Positions 1-11,589 of a stretch of 64,000 bases of DNA are shown piece after piece. The stretch's first letter is position 1. Each line of letters opens with the position of its first letter. The stretch is from Haemaphysalis longicornis. Taxonomy: Eukaryota; Arthropoda; Arachnida; Ixodida; Ixodidae. Below the pieces are notes generated by a model. The model had not been told where the DNA came from. It was given only the letters and a program-made list of their open reading frames with translations, and ran no database searches. The stretch lies in contig CM023452.1 in assembly GCA_013339765.2 (NCBI GenBank), forward strand, positions 156,220,806 through 156,284,805. The letters run 5' to 3'. Position numbers and translations under genes: made by a program.

Positions 1-984
1 TGGCCAGAGCAGCAGAACAGCGGACAAGGGAAGGCAAAAGCGGAGCTCCGGTACTCGCATCCGTCGTGCAGTACACAAAGGCCCCTTCCCTCGTCCCGTG
101 CCCCCGGCATGCCAGAACCACGACCAACCACTCACGTGAGGGGGGTCAGCGGCGAGAAGCGCAAGGCCGCCAGAGAAAAGAGGACCCCTCTCGCCTCGGC
201 TGCGAGGAACTGGGAATCCGAGTTTCCCACGGAGTGTAACTGCATGCAAACGCTTGGCCCCAGTGCGGAGTCGGCGGAGCAGCGAAATCAGAGATGGCCG
301 CCTTGTGCGCGAGGTTTCTGCCTTTACGCCGCAATAAGGCACGACTGCAGGGATTGTCACAAAAGCACGTCAAGACAAACCATTCGGTGGTTTTCAATCC
401 ACGGAGTAGGTTGCTTAACAGCCGCGTAACGCAAGCCTGAAAGGCAACGGCGTTCTTTATTGAGCTATTGCACTGCCACTCAGTGTTTTTGTATACAATT
501 TACATCTGGCAGCGTCGTTCTGACAAGAGCCCTTTTCGTCGCAAGAAATCTAGGCAATAAAAATAAACTTACTGACAGGAAAGTGCAAGTTTAGTAATCG
601 GAAATCAGTGCCAGTGCTCAAGTGCACGCGGGCATGTTACACACACCTGGGGGACACTTAAAGTTAAGGACAACAACAGAAATGCCGGTGGTGGTCCTTA
701 ACTCATCAGGGCGTCTTGAATTTTGTGTTCCACAATTATTCGTTCTTTTTTTGAGTAAGGTCGGAACCCGATGGAATCCTCACCAATTGCAGCGTGCAAA
801 TCGACAGTGTTTGCGGTGTGCAGCAGCATTGGCCCAATGCCCAGCATTGAAGTGGAACTTGAGATCAAATTGTACAGCCTGTTATTGCAGTAGTTAATAC
901 TGCAATTCAAGAGTAGAAAAACTGCGTGTCAAGCAGCCAGCTTTATTGAAAAAAATGAACATGACTATTCGCCCCAAGATCGAA
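1..984. other. Unassigned left flank
   Basis: No convincing coding region or recognisable repeat is seen. Two minus-strand AATAAA hexamers (plus-strand TTTATT at 456-461 and 942-947) could be poly(A) signals but have no coding context. Short open frames on both strands overlap each other and show no family motif, so they are probably chance. Confidence 0.4.
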
Positions 985-1360
985 CATAGTCAGCCCCTGG
1001 CGTCGGCGGGACGAACCGCTCCTAGTGTGGGACGGTGCTCTCGCGTCGTCTGCTCGTTCACGATGCGCGCGGCGCAAGACGCGTGCTGCACACGTTAAAA
1101 CAACCAATATGTGTACGTGTTTGGCATGAAGCAATGACATAGTTACCTCTGCTTGCGCATTTCCTCTAGAGACGCAATAATCAGCGGCCGTTGCGGGTTA
1201 AAGCGCTGGTTTAATTCCACGAAACATCTTCGCCGCGGTCACCGCTTGAGTGTGAAAGGTGTGCTTCGACACATTGCACTTTTCTTATTGATGAGTGCAG
1301 TCGTCTTCCGTTTCGGGAACGTCAAAGGGTGCTTTTGAAGGTGACGCGGTGGTTATTTAC
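985..1360 (+). repeat. Repeat Y-A copy 1, first segment
   Basis: This segment is closely similar to 14707-15090: the same order of landmarks (CCCCTGGCG, CCTCTAGA, AATCAGCGGCCG, GGTTTAATTCCACGAAAC, CATTGCACTTTTCTTATTG). It stops where a TIR repeat begins at 1361. The alignment with the second copy resumes at about 9158 and then at 12269. In the second copy these pieces are contiguous, so this one has been split by later insertions. No coding capacity is recognised. Confidence 0.75.
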
Positions 1361-1615
1361 AGGAGTACTGACACGAAAATTTTATGTTCCACTTTTATTT
1401 CTTTTATCGATGCTTAACTGGCGAACCCGAAACAGCGCTTTAAATACTTCAGCGCTCGATAATTAATTACATTGAACGACCTGAAAATCGTTTGCTTCAC
1501 ATTCCCGCGCTTTCATCCCGAAAGGCGCATATGACAGAATAACGGCGTGACCTCACCGCTTTGTGCAGACGTCAAAACATTGCGGAGGCCGGTGCCGGTG
1601 GGGGCGTTGTTTCGA
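1361..1615 (-). repeat. TIR repeat M, copy 1, left part
   Basis: It starts with the terminal motif AGGAGTACTGACACG and matches the reverse complement of 21860-22095, including CTTTATCGATGCTTAA, TTAAATACTTCAGC, AATTAATTACATTGAACG and GAAAGGCGCATATGACAGAA. The match ends at about 1615 inside GTTGTTTCGAC and resumes at 8644. It is a short non-autonomous DNA transposon (MITE-like) without coding sequence. A TTAA-type target is plausible (TTTAC on the left, TTTTAAAGG on the right, ATTTAAAGG in the empty site near 15093) but the left copy is diverged. Confidence 0.75.
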
Positions 1616-1966
1616 CCGCGCTGTTTCGACCGCGAAGCGGTTCGGTGTGATGTTGGCCCTGCTGCTACCGCTCAGCCTCGCAGCCCAGTTTCACCGCCTC
1701 GCGCGGGATTTTTGATTTCCCGGTATGGCTTCGATGACGGACGTTCCACTGAACACTTCTAGAGCAGCAAATTGGTGAGTGTCTGCAGCATACTACCCCA
1801 GAAAGACACCGTGACCAGGCAGTAGGCCTAGGTGCGGCGCCGCGAATCGAGGAGCACTGCCTTTGGGGAGCCGGCTTTCTCCCAAAACCAGTCCTCGCCG
1901 TTCCCCCGCAAACCTGTTTCCCGTGCCGCCGTCTCCGTGCGCCTGCGGATCGGCGCACTCAGAGAA

Positions 1967-3658
1967 ATGGTGAAAACTACGACGCGGCGGGAGGATGATG
2001 ACGCGCCGCAGGTGCAGTGCGACCAGTGCCGCAGGTGGGCGTACCTGGATGAAACCGGCTTCAGGACTCTCCGGGATGCCCGAACGTCAGGAAGCTTCGT
2101 CTGCAACATTTGTTCCTCTAGCGCTGCTCTGGCCCGTAAAGTGGAGGCTGCGGAGAAGGAGGCAACCGAGCTCAGGAGTGTAGTAATGCAACTGCAAGAA
2201 CAAGTTCTGCAGTTGACCGCCCAGCCCCGCCTCTCCGTGGACAACAGCTCTGAGGCGGATGCCACGATTTCCAAAGAAGGGGACCCAAGGCACGAGACAC
2301 CGGATATCCTACAGTCACCAGATCACACATCGCGCAGTGGTCGTGCACAGGGTGAAGTGACGCCTACGGAAGCTTCCAGCACTCTTGACATCTCTGCGCG
2401 GCCTTCTCCTGCGCCGGCCGCTGACAAACCTGATGGAGTTGAAACTGGAGTTAAAACCCCAGTCGTCGAGCAGCCTGTTCCTCTTGTTCTCCCTGCGCAA
2501 GATGACTCGGCTACTAGATGCCTGCACTGCTCACAGATAGGCGGCCGAGAGTCGCCGAGCCACAATGATGCCGGTGCAAAAATCGTTGCCAGCTCTGTGT
2601 CACCCCTGTCACCGGCATCCAAGCAACAGCCGCAGGGAGGAACGCCCTCTTCCCAACAACACCGAGCATCGAGGTCGCATCCAGGCCCTGGTGACAAGTG
2701 TGTCTTCCCTGCTCAGAGTGTCGACCGTGAGGTCATCATTGTCGGGGACGGAAACGTGGGCGCGATTGCGACATCTGTACAAAGAGCAATCGAGCTGCCT
2801 AAAGCAGTGGGGTGTATGTACCGGAAAGGGAACAGCTCAGTGGCAACAGCCATGGAATCCATTGCCAGGTACGACCGCAAAGCTCGGCCAATTCAGCGAC
2901 GCTACGTTGTACACGTCGGGCTCACCGAAGTGATGAAAGGCCAGCCCGAGCAGGTGACGCGTGAGCTGGATGGCGGCATAGCCCGCTCGACCAGGTTGTT
3001 CGTATGCTCCATACCTGATGCAATCAGGGCGAAGAGGTACGGGCCGCCGTCCGTATGTGCTGTAATGCCCAGCTGCGAAAGTGGTGCAAGCGAGCCCGGC
3101 ATAGGTTCGTCAACCTGAACAAAGGCTGGGTCGCCACGATGTGGGAAAAAGAGGGCGTGCGATACAGTCCTCAAGGAATCAGCTTCGTCGCTGAAAGGAT
3201 CTGTGAAGCTACTCAAGGTTTTTTAGGTCATCGGCTCCACCGTGGCCGCACGACGGCTCAGAAACCGCAGTCTTCGCAAGACTCCAAAATGCCGAGGAAG
3301 CATCGCAAGTCCCTTGCGTCACCAGTGCACAGGGCAACGCAAAACGACCACAGCGTCAACGCACCACACACCACCCCCAGCACCAAGTACAGTACCAGGC
3401 TACTCCCCTTTGGCCACTGGCGTTCCCTTGGGAAAGGTCACCGCCCCCAACCCCTTTTGCACCTGCGACAGTACGGGTCCCCATGGGTTAGGGACAATAC
3501 CCCGGCCCCAGCCTCCTCCTCCTGCCCAACATTTACCTGTACCGCAGTTGTGGCCAACACCCCCGCAGCTAACGGGTCCACCCAGTGCGGGCTTCGACCT
3601 GTTCCGACTGGTCGGCGACTTCGTTCGCCACCACATGGCCCAACAGTGCGGGCAGTAG
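1967..3658 (+). pseudogene. LINE ORF1: PHD-like finger, coiled coil, SGNH esterase-like domain
   Basis: The likely start is the ATG at 1967 (MVKTTTRRED); an upstream in-frame ATG at 1832 gives an unlikely Ser/Arg-rich leader. Residues 14-50 hold a Cys-rich finger (C-x2-C...W...C-x2-C, as in QCDQCRRWAYLD and FVCNICSS). A heptad-rich stretch follows (ARKVEAAEKEATELRSVVMQ). At about 2730 VIIVGDGNV matches block I of SGNH hydrolases and YVVHVGLTEV the later core. Near 3040 the frame shifts: the esterase end (RFVNLNKGWVATMW, YSPQGISFVAERI, with the candidate catalytic His region lost or altered) is read in another frame. The last 400 bases are proline-rich in a third frame. In CR1-group elements this protein is thought to bind RNA or membranes; that role is family knowledge, not shown here. 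Confidence 0.75.
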
Positions 3659-6600
3659 GGAGATCAACTAAGCTGCAGCGAACCCACCGCAGTCGTCGAC
3701 GCGCACATCGTAGGGGTCACCAGCACCGTGTCTCCCGGCCAATCCCAAGAGAAAGTACCACATCGAGGGAAGTCGTGGAGAAACAGCTGCAAGTAAACCG
3801 CTCAACGACCCATGTTTTGCTGCCGAGCACACCAACAACAGAGACCAGTGGCCACTGTCGCAACACGGCACCACGAACTCATAACAACCAGCACGCCAGC
3901 CCCAAGACACGCAAAACTGCGAAGCGCCCACGCAGACGCAAAAAAGCGAGAAGTACGGCGTGGGGTTCCTGAACATACATGGTGGCAGAAGGCGTGCTGC
4001 TAGGAGGGAGGAACTATATCAGGTGCTACAGGAGGAAAGAGTGTCTCTATATGCCATAGCCGAGACCCATTTACGGGACCTGGAGGAACCGCCGCTCCAT
4101 CCGGACTGGAGCTGGGCTGGCTTAACCGATCAAACACTTCCCGGAAAGGGGTGGTGTCGGCTTCTTGTGGCACAGGGAGCGGTCGTGGGAACCGCTAAAT
4201 GGAGCATGCGAGAAGCACAAATGGGTGACGGGGCGTATACACAACGCCGAAGTGATTGCGTGTGTGGTGTACCTCGGGGTGGCACACGAACACTACTCCG
4301 AAAACGTGGGCATTGCGCGATGCATAAGGGAAGATATCCAGCGCTGGGGCAGAGAGACAAAGAAGTCCTACTGTTGGGGGACTTTAACGGCCACATACAA
4401 GAACTGGATGGTTACCTTGACCACAACGGCGGCCTTATGCAGGCACTAGCTGAAGACCTCGAGCTTGAGGTTGTCAACCTGCGTGCGGACTGCGAGGGGA
4501 CAATCACCTGGTGCGCCCGCGGCAGCAGCACAAGCATCGACTACGCGCTGATTTCGCCGGGCCTCAGCAAGATGCTGCATACGGCGCATATCGACGAGGA
4601 AGGCCGGTACAGCTTGGGCAGCGACCACAATAGAATCAAACTCGAGTTTGATGCATCACCATGGCGCCGGAAAAAGACGGAACACAGAGAAAACCAGCCT
4701 CACGGTACCTGCCTGTCGCAGCGTATGAGGAAGTGGCCAAGGAGTTCGAAGACAGCGCCAGGCGCCGGGCTGCGACGACATACGAAGAGTACGTCGAGGA
4801 GCTCCGGCGAATCATGCGCAAGCATGAAAAGAGAGTCAACTCCCGAGGAGGACCCCGTAGAAAAAGCTGGTGGGACAATGACGTACAGGCTGCACTACGG
4901 GCTCGACGGCTGGCTAACCGGAAACACAGGCAGGCGGTCAAGACGCTGAGCAAGGAGGCGGCGCAGGAAGCCTGGAAGGATTATCTGCTCAGAAAGCACG
5001 AGATGCAAGTCGTGACGCAGCGAAAGATAGCGGAAGCGGACAACCGCAAGCTACAGGACATAAAATCAGCGGGAAAAGGGGCGACGGCGAAATTCTGGTC
5101 GTACGTATCATCACTGGACAGGAGAGCTTCAGCAGCTGAAATCCGTGAGGAAGACTCCGGTGCGGTGACGGATAACCTACAGCGACACCTCACTGAACAC
5201 ATCCGCCGTCTCTACGCGGCGCCAAAAGAGACGGACTGTAGTGCCAGCCCACCAGATGCGCCGAGAGGTGCCAGCGCAGCAACAGGATACCTGAGCCACT
5301 TGGAATGGACAGTGTCGCGGCTAGCGCTGGACAAGGCACTCAGCCACATCAGCCCACGCACAGCCCAAGGCCTCGACGGAATCCCAGCCGGCATCGTGAA
5401 GATCCTCGGAGACCAGGCAAGAGAGCAGCTGGCCGATATCTATAGTGGCATACTCGCTGGCCAGCCAATACCAGCAGACTGGACCCGAGGCAGGGTAATT
5501 TTGACCCCTAAGAAAGGCGGGGACAAAGGGCTACTGAGTGACCACCGTCCACTGACCATCACCAGTGTACTGTACAGGGTGTTGCTCAAGTCCTAAAGGC
5601 ATGGATGGTTGCCTGGGCGGAGACTGGCAAACACCTGAGCGAACTGCAAAACGGCTTCCGGCATGACCGCAGGCTTGAAGACAACCTGTTCGTCCTCACA
5701 CAGTGCATCGAAATCGCGCGAAGCGAGGGACGTGAGCTCATGAGCTGCTTCCTCGACGTGTCAAAGGCATATGACAATGTGCCCCACGACACACTGCTGC
5801 GCTCCCTCCAGGCCCTTGAAATGCCACCCACGTGGGTAGATGTCCTGCACCGCCTGTATACTAACAACACTGTAGTAGCAACAGTGAATGGTGCTGTGTC
5901 AGACGAGGTACCGGTCCAGAAGGGTCTGAAACAAGGATGCCCACTCTCACCACTCCTATACATGCTCTACACGGCACCGCTGGAACGCAACCTCCTGCAG
6001 GCTGACCTCGGTTTCAGACTGGAGTATTCTACCGAGGGACTGAAGAGCCAGTGTTTCCTCCCCGGTCTCGTCTTTGCGGATGATATTGTGCTGCTGGCGA
6101 GCACCTCGGAGGAGCTCCAGAGACTGGTGGACATCTGCGCGGACACGCTCGCAAGGCTGGGGCTCTGCTTCAACGCGAATAAATCAGCAGTGTTGTGCTT
6201 CGCGGGCGACAAGGACGCAGAACCGGCAATACGGTTGCCTTGTGGGGATCCAATCGTACAGCATACCAAATACCGGTACTTAGGGGTACACCTTAGTACG
6301 GAAGCGAAGTACCTCACAGCCCATGAGGACCACCTGAGGCAAGCGTCCAAGAGAGCCAGCACCGTCCTACGCCGACGGTGCCTGTGGGGATTTAATCGTT
6401 TCCTCATGGTGCGGGAGCTATGGAAGTCAGTGCACGTCCCGGCGCTTACTTTCGCCAACGCTGTGATTTGCCTGACGTCTCCAACACGCGAGTGGCTGGA
6501 GCGCGGCCAGCGCGCTGTCGGGCGCCTGGCCCCCGGCTGCCACGGGCGCGTAGCCAACGAAGCCATCCAGGGGGAGCTGGGTTGGTCTACATTTGAGGCG

Positions 6601-7043
6601 CGAGAGGCTCACAGCAAGCTGGCCTACGATGGCAGGCTCCGCCTAATGGCGCCACACCGTTGGGCACGCCGGGTCTTTGCGTACGTGCACCAGAAATGCA
6701 TACGCACGGCCTGGACCAAACGAGTGCAACACCTGCGAAATATAAGTTTGGCTTCTTCGCGAACGAAGTACGTGCAGACACTGCACGCGGGTGGGCCAGG
6801 CTGGTTGGGGCCCAGGTACAACAGCAGGAACAGGAAAGCTGGAGAAAGGCGATGGAGAAAAAAGACACTCTCCAGCTGTACCGACGATGCAAACCGGACA
6901 TAAAAGTTGAACGGCTGTACGACAACAGTACGGGCAGCCCCTCCTCTTCGAGGCGCGGGCCGGCGCGCTGCGTACACTGGAATATCAGAGCCGGTTCGAC
7001 GCATCAGTGACGAGCACGCTCTGCCGGGCCTGCGGGGAGGAGG

Positions 7044-8160
7044 CAGTGTTGCCAGATGGCATAATGGGGCGCAGCCAAAATTTAAGAAATATGTAGCCCA
7101 GAAATAGCCACCCATGCAATCGGGCGCAGATAGTAAGTAGCCCAATGTAGCCAAGATTGGTGTACAAAACCCATGCACTGCAAAGTGGTACAAACAGTTT
7201 TTTATTAGCAAGAATTACTGTGACAGAGAAAAACAAGGCTTTCACGCCTATACAAATTAATTGAGAAACAGCAAGGTACTCTTAATCTATCAATGACAAA
7301 AAAGACACTTAGTGAATTTCTTCTGAATACACATCCATGGAGATACAGCAAGAATGAAAACGCACACCTCGCAGCACAAGACTTATTGCCAAATTGATAA
7401 CAATGAGAGAAGAAAATACTATCTAACTTCCTTGTAAATACGACTTACATGAGACATGCAAGAAAGCACAGCAAACCTCGCCGTAGTACATACAACTTGC
7501 TGCCATATTGATAACAGTGAGGCCAAAAAACACTGGCCGGCTTCCTTGTGATTACAAGTAAACTGATGTAATAAAGCAAGACTAGAAAAATATTGCACAT
7601 TGTCGCACACCACACGATGCTCTAGGAACATATTACACCTCATACATGGCAGCACTGTTAAATTTCTCCAAAAAGCGCTCGCTTGGCTTAAAATTGTTAC
7701 GGCAGCCAAAAATTGTTTTTTTAAGCCACGTTACAGTCACGAGACGGAACACTCTCTCTACAGCGGCGTTCGACGCAGGTAAACAAAGTGCAAACACCAT
7801 CACTGACAAGTTAAGAAAAAGAGCTTCATCCACACTGTTAGTAGCTTTCGCGACAGCCCTCCAGAATTCGCTAACATTGTCGCTCAATGCAAGAGAAGAG
7901 TGCATTGCCTGCAACGCCACATACTCACACTCAAGGATTGATGTGCCGCATGGTGCTGTGACCATAGAAATGACCTTCTGAAATGTGGTAAAAGGTGTGT
8001 CGCGAACATAGCAGGGCCTTAAAACACCCTTTTTACAACGGGATATCATGTGTGCAGATGTAGCCCAAAAACAGCCACATAGCCACGTCGTCTAAAACAA
8101 CGCCAGGAAAAAAACTAAGTCGCCCAATTTGGCTATAAATAGCCCAATCTGGCAACACTG
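7044..8160 (-). mobile_element. hAT transposon with 5-bp target duplication, non-autonomous
   Basis: The ends are inverted repeats of 14 identical bases (CAGTGTTGCCAGAT at 7044; ATCTGGCAACACTG ending at 8160). GGAGG flanks both sides (7039-7043 and 8161-8165). hAT elements usually make 8-bp duplications; 5-bp families (called hAT5 in repeat collections) are known. Both subterminal regions carry repeated TAGCCCA/TAGCCAC motifs, as expected for transposase sites. The 1117-bp length and single C-terminal transposase fragment show that most of the gene is missing. It is younger than the LINE it interrupts. Confidence 0.85.
7633..8049 (-). pseudogene. hAT transposase C-terminal dimerisation region
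   Basis: A 138-residue open frame ends with the hAT C-terminal signature: LCLPASNAAVERVFRLV followed by WLKK and FGCRNN, which corresponds to the family pattern P-x-S-N-a-x-V-E-R-v-F. This is the dimerisation module that supports the RNase H-like catalytic core. The BED finger and catalytic DDE residues are absent upstream, because only about 110 bases remain between the reading frame and the element's right end. The start codon given is simply the first Met in the frame. It cannot be active alone. Confidence 0.7.
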
Positions 8161-8620
8161 GGAGGCTGAGACCACAGAACACGTCGTGCGTTGCTGCCGA
8201 AACCTGTTCACCCCGCTGGCAGAGGGCGCTACGCTCCCGCAGCTCCTAGGATTTGAGCCACTGGAGAACAGCCCCTCTCACGGCGGCTCGGAACAGCAAA
8301 CCACGGGGGCCTTGGTGACGGTGGCCAAGAAACGCCTGAGCGAGTGGTGGACCATAGTGCGCCGGTAATTGAACTGAACCTGCAGCAACCGCTCCGCAAA
8401 GGCAGCCTGAACTCAACGACAGTGTGTGTGTGCACGTTAGTCATAGTGCGTGATGGACCGTCACCGTACGCACCGGCTCCCCGGAGAACGAAACTGAGCT
8501 CTCCGAAATTGTCCTTTCGTGTGTTTTTGTGTGCTGTTTTTTTAAGGTTTGTGTGTGAACAGTTTATACGGTCTGGGCACCAATGTTGGAGCCCGCCCGA
8601 TACAAAGGGTACGACCACAG

Positions 8621-8642
8621 ATCATCATCATCATCATCATCA
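8621..8642 (+). repeat. (ATC)n tail of the LINE
   Basis: Seven ATC units end the LINE 3' UTR and abut the resumed M repeat at 8644. Short tandem 3' tails are typical of CR1/I-group LINEs. The same kind of tail ends the I-like LINE at 62696. Confidence 0.8.
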
Positions 8643-8643
8643 T

Positions 8644-9157
8644 GTCACCGGAGCTGAACGGCTGAGCTGCCTGAAGGTGGTAGGCCTACCATTGAGGCGG
8701 AAATTCGATGACCGCTTTCAATGAACGTCCTGATGGCGACTTGTATTGCGATTCCGCGCTATATTATCGCTTCCTTTCCCGTGTGTGGAACTTAATTTTT
8801 GCCAACAGTGCCTTTCTGGGCAGCGGTTATGCCTGTAGCTCGGGGTACGTGCACCCGTTTGTGAATGCGCCGGCGCCCGCATGCCGCACGCGGGGCCGCG
8901 CGCGTGAAGTGACGTCACGAGGTTTTGACGAGCGCTGTCGCGTAACTTCTTTGGGCTTTCGCGGGATGATGACACGCTGATGTTCATTTGCTGAGTGCCG
9001 CTCCGTGCGCTGCTCCGTCGGCGCGATAAATGAGATCCCATTGAAGTATGTCTTCGCGTCGCAGGCCGCTCATATTTCAGCCAGGGTATTCTGTTAAGTA
9101 AAGGAAGCGAATTGTGCAATAATATTAACGCCGAAAATTGGTGTCGGCACTCTTTTA
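8644..9157 (-). repeat. TIR repeat M, copy 1, right part
   Basis: It matches the reverse complement of 21341-21860: GTCACCGGAGCTGAACGG at the left, TTTTTGCCAACAGTGCCTTT, GCCTGTAGCTCGGG and GCGCGATAAATGA inside, and the terminal GTGTCGGCACTCTTTTAA at 9141-9158. It completes the M copy interrupted by the LINE. Confidence 0.75.
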
Positions 9158-9383
9158 AAGGTTAAAAGTTTAATACAGGAGACGGGTGAGAAGCGACAAG
9201 GAGTAAAAAGTTTATTGGCATAACTTCCATACAGCTGAGAGCCAGAGACAGCCAAAAGGCAGGAGCCCATACACCAGATTGCTGGTCGCCTCCTGACCAA
9301 GAGCTGTGCATACCCGTGCATTTGCCACACCCTTGTATAATTGCGCTGTGTTCTTATAGGAAGAAGAAAAACAGAAATTACAC
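9158..9383 (+). repeat. Repeat Y-A copy 1, second segment
   Basis: It continues the 985-1360 segment. GGTTAAAAGTTTAATAC matches GGATAAAAGTTTAGTAC at 15098, and CCACACCCTTGTATAATTGCGCTGTG matches 15160-15184. An extra ~110 bases (about 9206-9300) are absent from copy 2. It ends at the 8-bp repeat AATTACAC (9376-9383), where another insertion begins. Confidence 0.7.
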
Positions 9384-9630
9384 CATCTTCCCGTAGGGGA
9401 ACCCTGAGTAGTATCAGAGTCCTTCAATGCTTTACTGGTCACGAAACTGCTCCGTAACTCAATGGGAGAGCTTCATATGCTGCGTTTGGCTGCCGCGCGG
9501 TGGCGCCACCCTCTGGCGTTGCGCTGGTTCGAACGGCGGAGCCGCGGCGAGTTGTGTTTGTTTTGTGCGGGGGAAAAAATGTAACGTGCATCTCGCGCTC
9601 TTGGGATGCGACTTAAGTAGTACAACGACG

Positions 9631-9984
9631 ATGCCTAACATGTGTTGCGTCCCGGGATGTCGTTCCTTGTACAACGATACCACAGAAAATGTTTCCTTGT
9701 TCTGTTGACCGAGCGACGGGGAGTTGCGAGAGAAATGGGGGGCCATTCCAAGGCAAGAAACGGGAGATTTCAGCTTCGATTATAAGTGTGTGACAGTGCG
9801 TGGAAATGCACTGTGTGTGAGAATGGAAAAAGCAATGTACCCTTTTGAGAGCATCGTGGACCTAGAATTGTACAAGGCTAACTTAAAGCCGGATTTTTGT
9901 CATATCAGTCAGGTTGTAGCGGTGCTTCATTACCTACATGTTTGCAAACTTGTATTACCTTGCGCTCAGGCTCGCGTGTAAAAA
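9631..9984 (+). pseudogene. THAP-domain exon remnant 1
   Basis: The ATG at 9631 opens MPNMCCVPGCRSLYND...ENVSLF, the classic N-terminus of a THAP zinc finger (C-x2-4-C near the start). An in-frame TGA at 9706 replaces the usual Phe-Pro. The same frame continues with PSDGELREKW, AIPRQETGDFSFDYK, which are the next THAP blocks including the invariant Trp. The second zinc pair (C-x2-H) is not found in the sequence that follows FDYK, so an exon boundary (GTGTGT at 9788) or decay lies there. THAP domains bind DNA and occur in host factors and P-element-type transposases; the setting here favours the latter. Confidence 0.7.
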
Positions 9985-11100
9985 AGCTTTGGGACGTCCT
10001 TGTGCTTTTACTTTTCTTATTTCCGCGAATTATCCCTTAGGGTTCGTCTTGTTTGTTTTGTAACCGCGCGTGGCCGATTCCGGTTTCTTATCTGGCGTTT
10101 CAACCGGAGCGCCCGTTTGCTCTTTTTGTCGTACGTCCCGTCGGGCAATATTGTTTGATATAAAAAGGGTGCCACCGTCGCCAACTTGATTTTTTGTTTC
10201 TTCGACAATATTCTCTATCCCATTTCCATGGATCTAAAATTAATAACGTTCCGAGAGTAATGCATGCATAGCAAACGCCGCGCAAGTCACTTTATTGACG
10301 TTCATCTGTGCACGTCACACTGCGGACTGCTTCTTCGACGTTTGTGTTTCATTCTAGTCTTCTGTAGAACAGGAGCTCGCTAGCTCGCTGCGTTCAGGAA
10401 AGCTTTGCGTCGTTCTTGGCTCCGTGGCAATATTCTATTTCCTCCGTGCGCTCCACATCGCAGCGCGAAAAAATAGATTTTTGTACGCTGGACCACACTC
10501 TTTTGTCTCCCTTCGTAACATTGAATTTTTGTTGCGTGTGATAAAATCAGTTTTATTGTTCTTTTTTCGCTTCCTGTTTTTCCAAGGATTGCAAAGCGTG
10601 GAAGCGGAAAGACACATGGTGTAACATATATCTCTTTGTGTTTTGATCCTTCGCGTTTCTGCAGCGTTTTTAGATGTTCTCAAGTATGTACTCACTCATT
10701 GAAACACAATACTATTGGGCTATCTCATATAGTGTTCTGTGCATTCCAGAGCAATCAACGGATTCATTAAGCGTAGTCTGAACGAAGCGTACTTGGTTTC
10801 TTTCAGTTTTTTTTTATTGTATTATCGATAGGCCCGCAGCAGTCCGTGACTACGCAGCTACCGTATGTGTGGTATTTACAACTTTTTCTTTAAGAAAAGG
10901 AGAAATAGAGATTTAAAAAATTCCCCGCATTTCCCCGAGGGGAAGAATGTGAAAGTGCGAATGCACGAGTTGAATTTGCGCGGTTCGGTAATGTTCGCGA
11001 AAGAGAGATCACACACACACACACAACTACAAAGAAAGAAAGATGCATTTATTCACAGACACCTATTTGTGTTGTCGTTGTACTTGATTGCTAGAGCGGA
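9985..11100. other. Unassigned part of the THAP-bearing insertion
   Basis: AT-rich sequence with T-runs and a short CA microsatellite at 11011-11024. No gene or known repeat is recognised. A terminus of TIR repeat M (TCGTGTCAGTACTCCTTTAA) stands alone at 11117-11136, without its partner. Confidence 0.4.
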
Positions 11101-11163
11101 TCTCAGCTTTGAAATTTCGTGTCAGTACTCCTTTAAGCGGGTGCATTAGCCCTTCTCACGCCC

Positions 11164-11286
11164 GATTCCTGGCCAATCCCCCACGTGGGTATGTGCCATG
11201 TCAGCGGCCAGGCAGCGCGCGCCCATCTCCCCCCGTTGCCAAGGAAGACGAGGAGATTCCTGGCCAATCCCCCACGTGGGTATGTG
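11164..11286 (+). repeat. 32-bp direct repeat, 91-bp period
   Basis: 11164-11195 and 11255-11286 are identical over 32 bases, beginning GATTCCTGGCCAATCCCC and centred on CCCCCACGTGGG. Each contains the E-box-like palindrome CCACGTGG. Function unknown; it may be a subterminal or promoter repeat of the surrounding element. Confidence 0.8.
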
Positions 11287-11589
11287 ATGCGGACATCGCC
11301 GGTGGACGCAGGTTCAGGGTCGCTTAAGAAGTGCATTGCACTTAAAATCCGAAAACACGATGGCGCAGCGCTTGTGCCAGAGCACGCAGAAGCCGTTGCC
11401 GTTCGCGGCCGAAGTCTACGGTAATTTACTACTAAAAATAAAACCCCATTGAAGGCAGGTGATGACTGGACTATTCATCGCTAACTACTACGAAAAAAAA
11501 ACACAATCAGCGCGCAGACACCAAAAGCAGCGAGCGTTTGACGCCGCGAAAGCGGCGGCTGGATGACCTTCGTGCGGCGGTGGCGCCTG

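Larger units (their letters stand above)
3948..8368 (+). pseudogene. LINE ORF2: endonuclease, reverse transcriptase, C-terminal zinc knuckle
   Basis: The endonuclease starts near VGFLNIHGG (about 3960); catalytic motifs AIAETHL, LLLGDFNGH, SIDYALISPGL and SDHN are all present, but the frame changes twice between about 4150 and 4370. A further shift near 4660 leads to a basic linker, and another at about 5590 splits the reverse transcriptase. RT motifs seen are TAQGLDGIPAGIVK, LSDHRPLTI, SELQNGFRHDR, FLDVSKAYDNVPHD, KQGCPLSPLLYMLY, LVFADDIVLLA and YRYLGVHLS. After 6903 the frame shifts again and reaches LCRACGEEA at 7019-7046, where the hAT starts. From 8161 the reading resumes with AETTEHVVRCC and ends with a TAA at 8366-8368. 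Removing the insert and one copy of its 5-bp duplication restores a C-x2-C-x8-H-x4-C knuckle. Confidence 0.85.
1616..8643 (+). mobile_element. CR1/L2-like non-LTR retrotransposon, decayed, interrupted by a hAT
   Basis: A near full-length LINE lies inside TIR repeat M. ORF1 has a PHD-like zinc finger, a coiled coil and an SGNH-esterase-like domain, an architecture known from CR1/L2-group elements. ORF2 has an apurinic endonuclease, a reverse transcriptase with FADD, and a C-terminal C-x2-C-x8-H-x4-C knuckle; no RNase H follows. The 3' end is an (ATC)n tail at 8621-8642. Both ORFs carry frameshifts, and a 1.1 kb hAT lies in the 3' part of ORF2, so the copy is dead. The junctions are fixed by comparison with the uninterrupted M copy at 21341-22095; the left one is known to within about 10 bases and no clear target duplication remains. 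The clade call rests on domain order only; a phylogeny was not possible. Confidence 0.85.

Noticed and set aside
9724..9984. Independent small gene
   Set aside because: It is in frame with, and continues, the THAP remnant starting at 9631.
11164..11286. CRISPR-like direct repeats
   Set aside because: Only two repeat units, in an animal genome, inside a transposon-derived segment.
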